A stretch of DNA of 64,000 nt from Parasponia andersonii (lineage: Eukaryota > Streptophyta > Magnoliopsida > Rosales > Cannabaceae), in the NCBI GenBank assembly GCA_002914805.1, contig JXTB01000124.1, forward strand, positions 712,402 to 776,401, in the 5' to 3' direction. Made by a program: the position numbers and the translations under genes. Every line of letters starts with the position of its first letter. Positions within the stretch are counted from its first letter, which is position 1. Under the pieces are notes generated by a model. It had not been told where the DNA came from, did not search any database, and worked only from the letters and a program-made list of their open reading frames with translations. This document shows positions 63,831 through 64,000 of the stretch, in pieces.

Positions 63831-64000
63831 TTATAGCCTTTACCTCAGCTATTTCGTTGTCGCTCACATAAATGACTCTTTTATCATCACTTGACTTCTG
63901 GCTTTAGAGGTAACCATGCATAGAATTAATAACGCGAGTGGTAGCACCAGAATCTACCCATCAGGTGTCCTTAGATACAAAAGTTAAATTAACTTCAGAA

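Larger units (their letters stand above)
59848..64000 (-). mobile_element. Decayed Ty1/copia retrotransposon, minus strand, cut by the window end
   Basis: The 3' LTR is at 59848-60333. Reading leftward from 64000 on the minus strand, the copia order is visible: aspartic protease motif WVDSGAT (about 63945-63965), GAG-pre-integrase (63563-63830), integrase core (about 63000-63370), reverse transcriptase (about 61700-62350) with YIDDILL, and RNase H remnants (60987-61230) with LYCDNNFAV. A purine tract (CAAGTGGGAGAT) lies directly before the 3' LTR. Stops and frame changes interrupt every domain, so it is not active. The 5' LTR and gag lie beyond the window. Confidence 0.93.

Overview
The window is nuclear DNA of a flowering plant, almost certainly a eudicot. 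Its genes are intron-rich with plant-type GT-AG introns, sit in AT-rich spacers, and belong to plant-specific families. The spacers carry LTR retrotransposons, short inverted-repeat elements, a SINE and many TA and GA/CT microsatellites. A 701-base run of N marks a draft assembly. I could not fix the species.

Seven protein genes can be supported, with exon structures worked out by hand from reading frames and splice sites: (1) 8978-12974 (+), RNA-dependent RNA polymerase 2 (RDR2), 4 exons, 1123 aa. (2) 15212-15739 (-), a single-exon plant protein of unknown function. (3) 19908-20939 (-), an RNase III-like protein of the NFD2 type, 3 exons, 188 aa. (4) 22311-25143 (-), a class II trehalose-6-phosphate synthase-like protein of the TPS8-11 group, 3 coding exons, 856 aa, with an intron in its 5' leader and a candidate peptide uORF across that intron. 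(5) 37373-39262 (+), a multi-pass membrane protein of unknown function, 4 exons, 259 aa. (6) 42197-47896 (-), a spermine/spermidine synthase-family aminopropyltransferase, 9 exons, 367 aa, with an altered active-site segment and an apparent GC-AG intron. (7) 50601-55858 (+), a cyclic nucleotide-gated channel of the CNGC18 type, 6 exons, 722 aa. They are independent genes, not an operon. The only thematic link is that three concern small-molecule or ion signalling (trehalose phosphate, polyamines, cyclic nucleotide/calmodulin) and one makes double-stranded RNA for silencing of elements like those around it.

Mobile DNA fills much of the rest. Positions 5123-7573 hold a short non-autonomous copia element with both LTRs and a perfect 5-bp target duplication. 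Positions 59848-64000 hold a decayed minus-strand copia element whose other end lies outside the window. A copia-type LTR abuts the assembly gap at 31476-31941. Two larger, weakly similar LTR-like tracts lie at 2590-4900 (+) and 55960-58620 (-). Short elements include a foldback at 1437-1802, a TA-inserted MITE at 30580-30820, a hAT-like MITE at 33526-34055, three AT-rich inverted-repeat elements, a near-perfect 43-bp hairpin inside an intron, and a tRNA-derived SINE with a 7-bp target duplication.

The signals most worth checking are the spliced uORF in front of the TPS gene, the unusual aminopropyltransferase, the catalytically degenerate RNase III protein with a repeat-expanded intron, the His/Asp pattern in the unknown membrane protein, and two GC-rich TCP-motif islands with no gene assigned.
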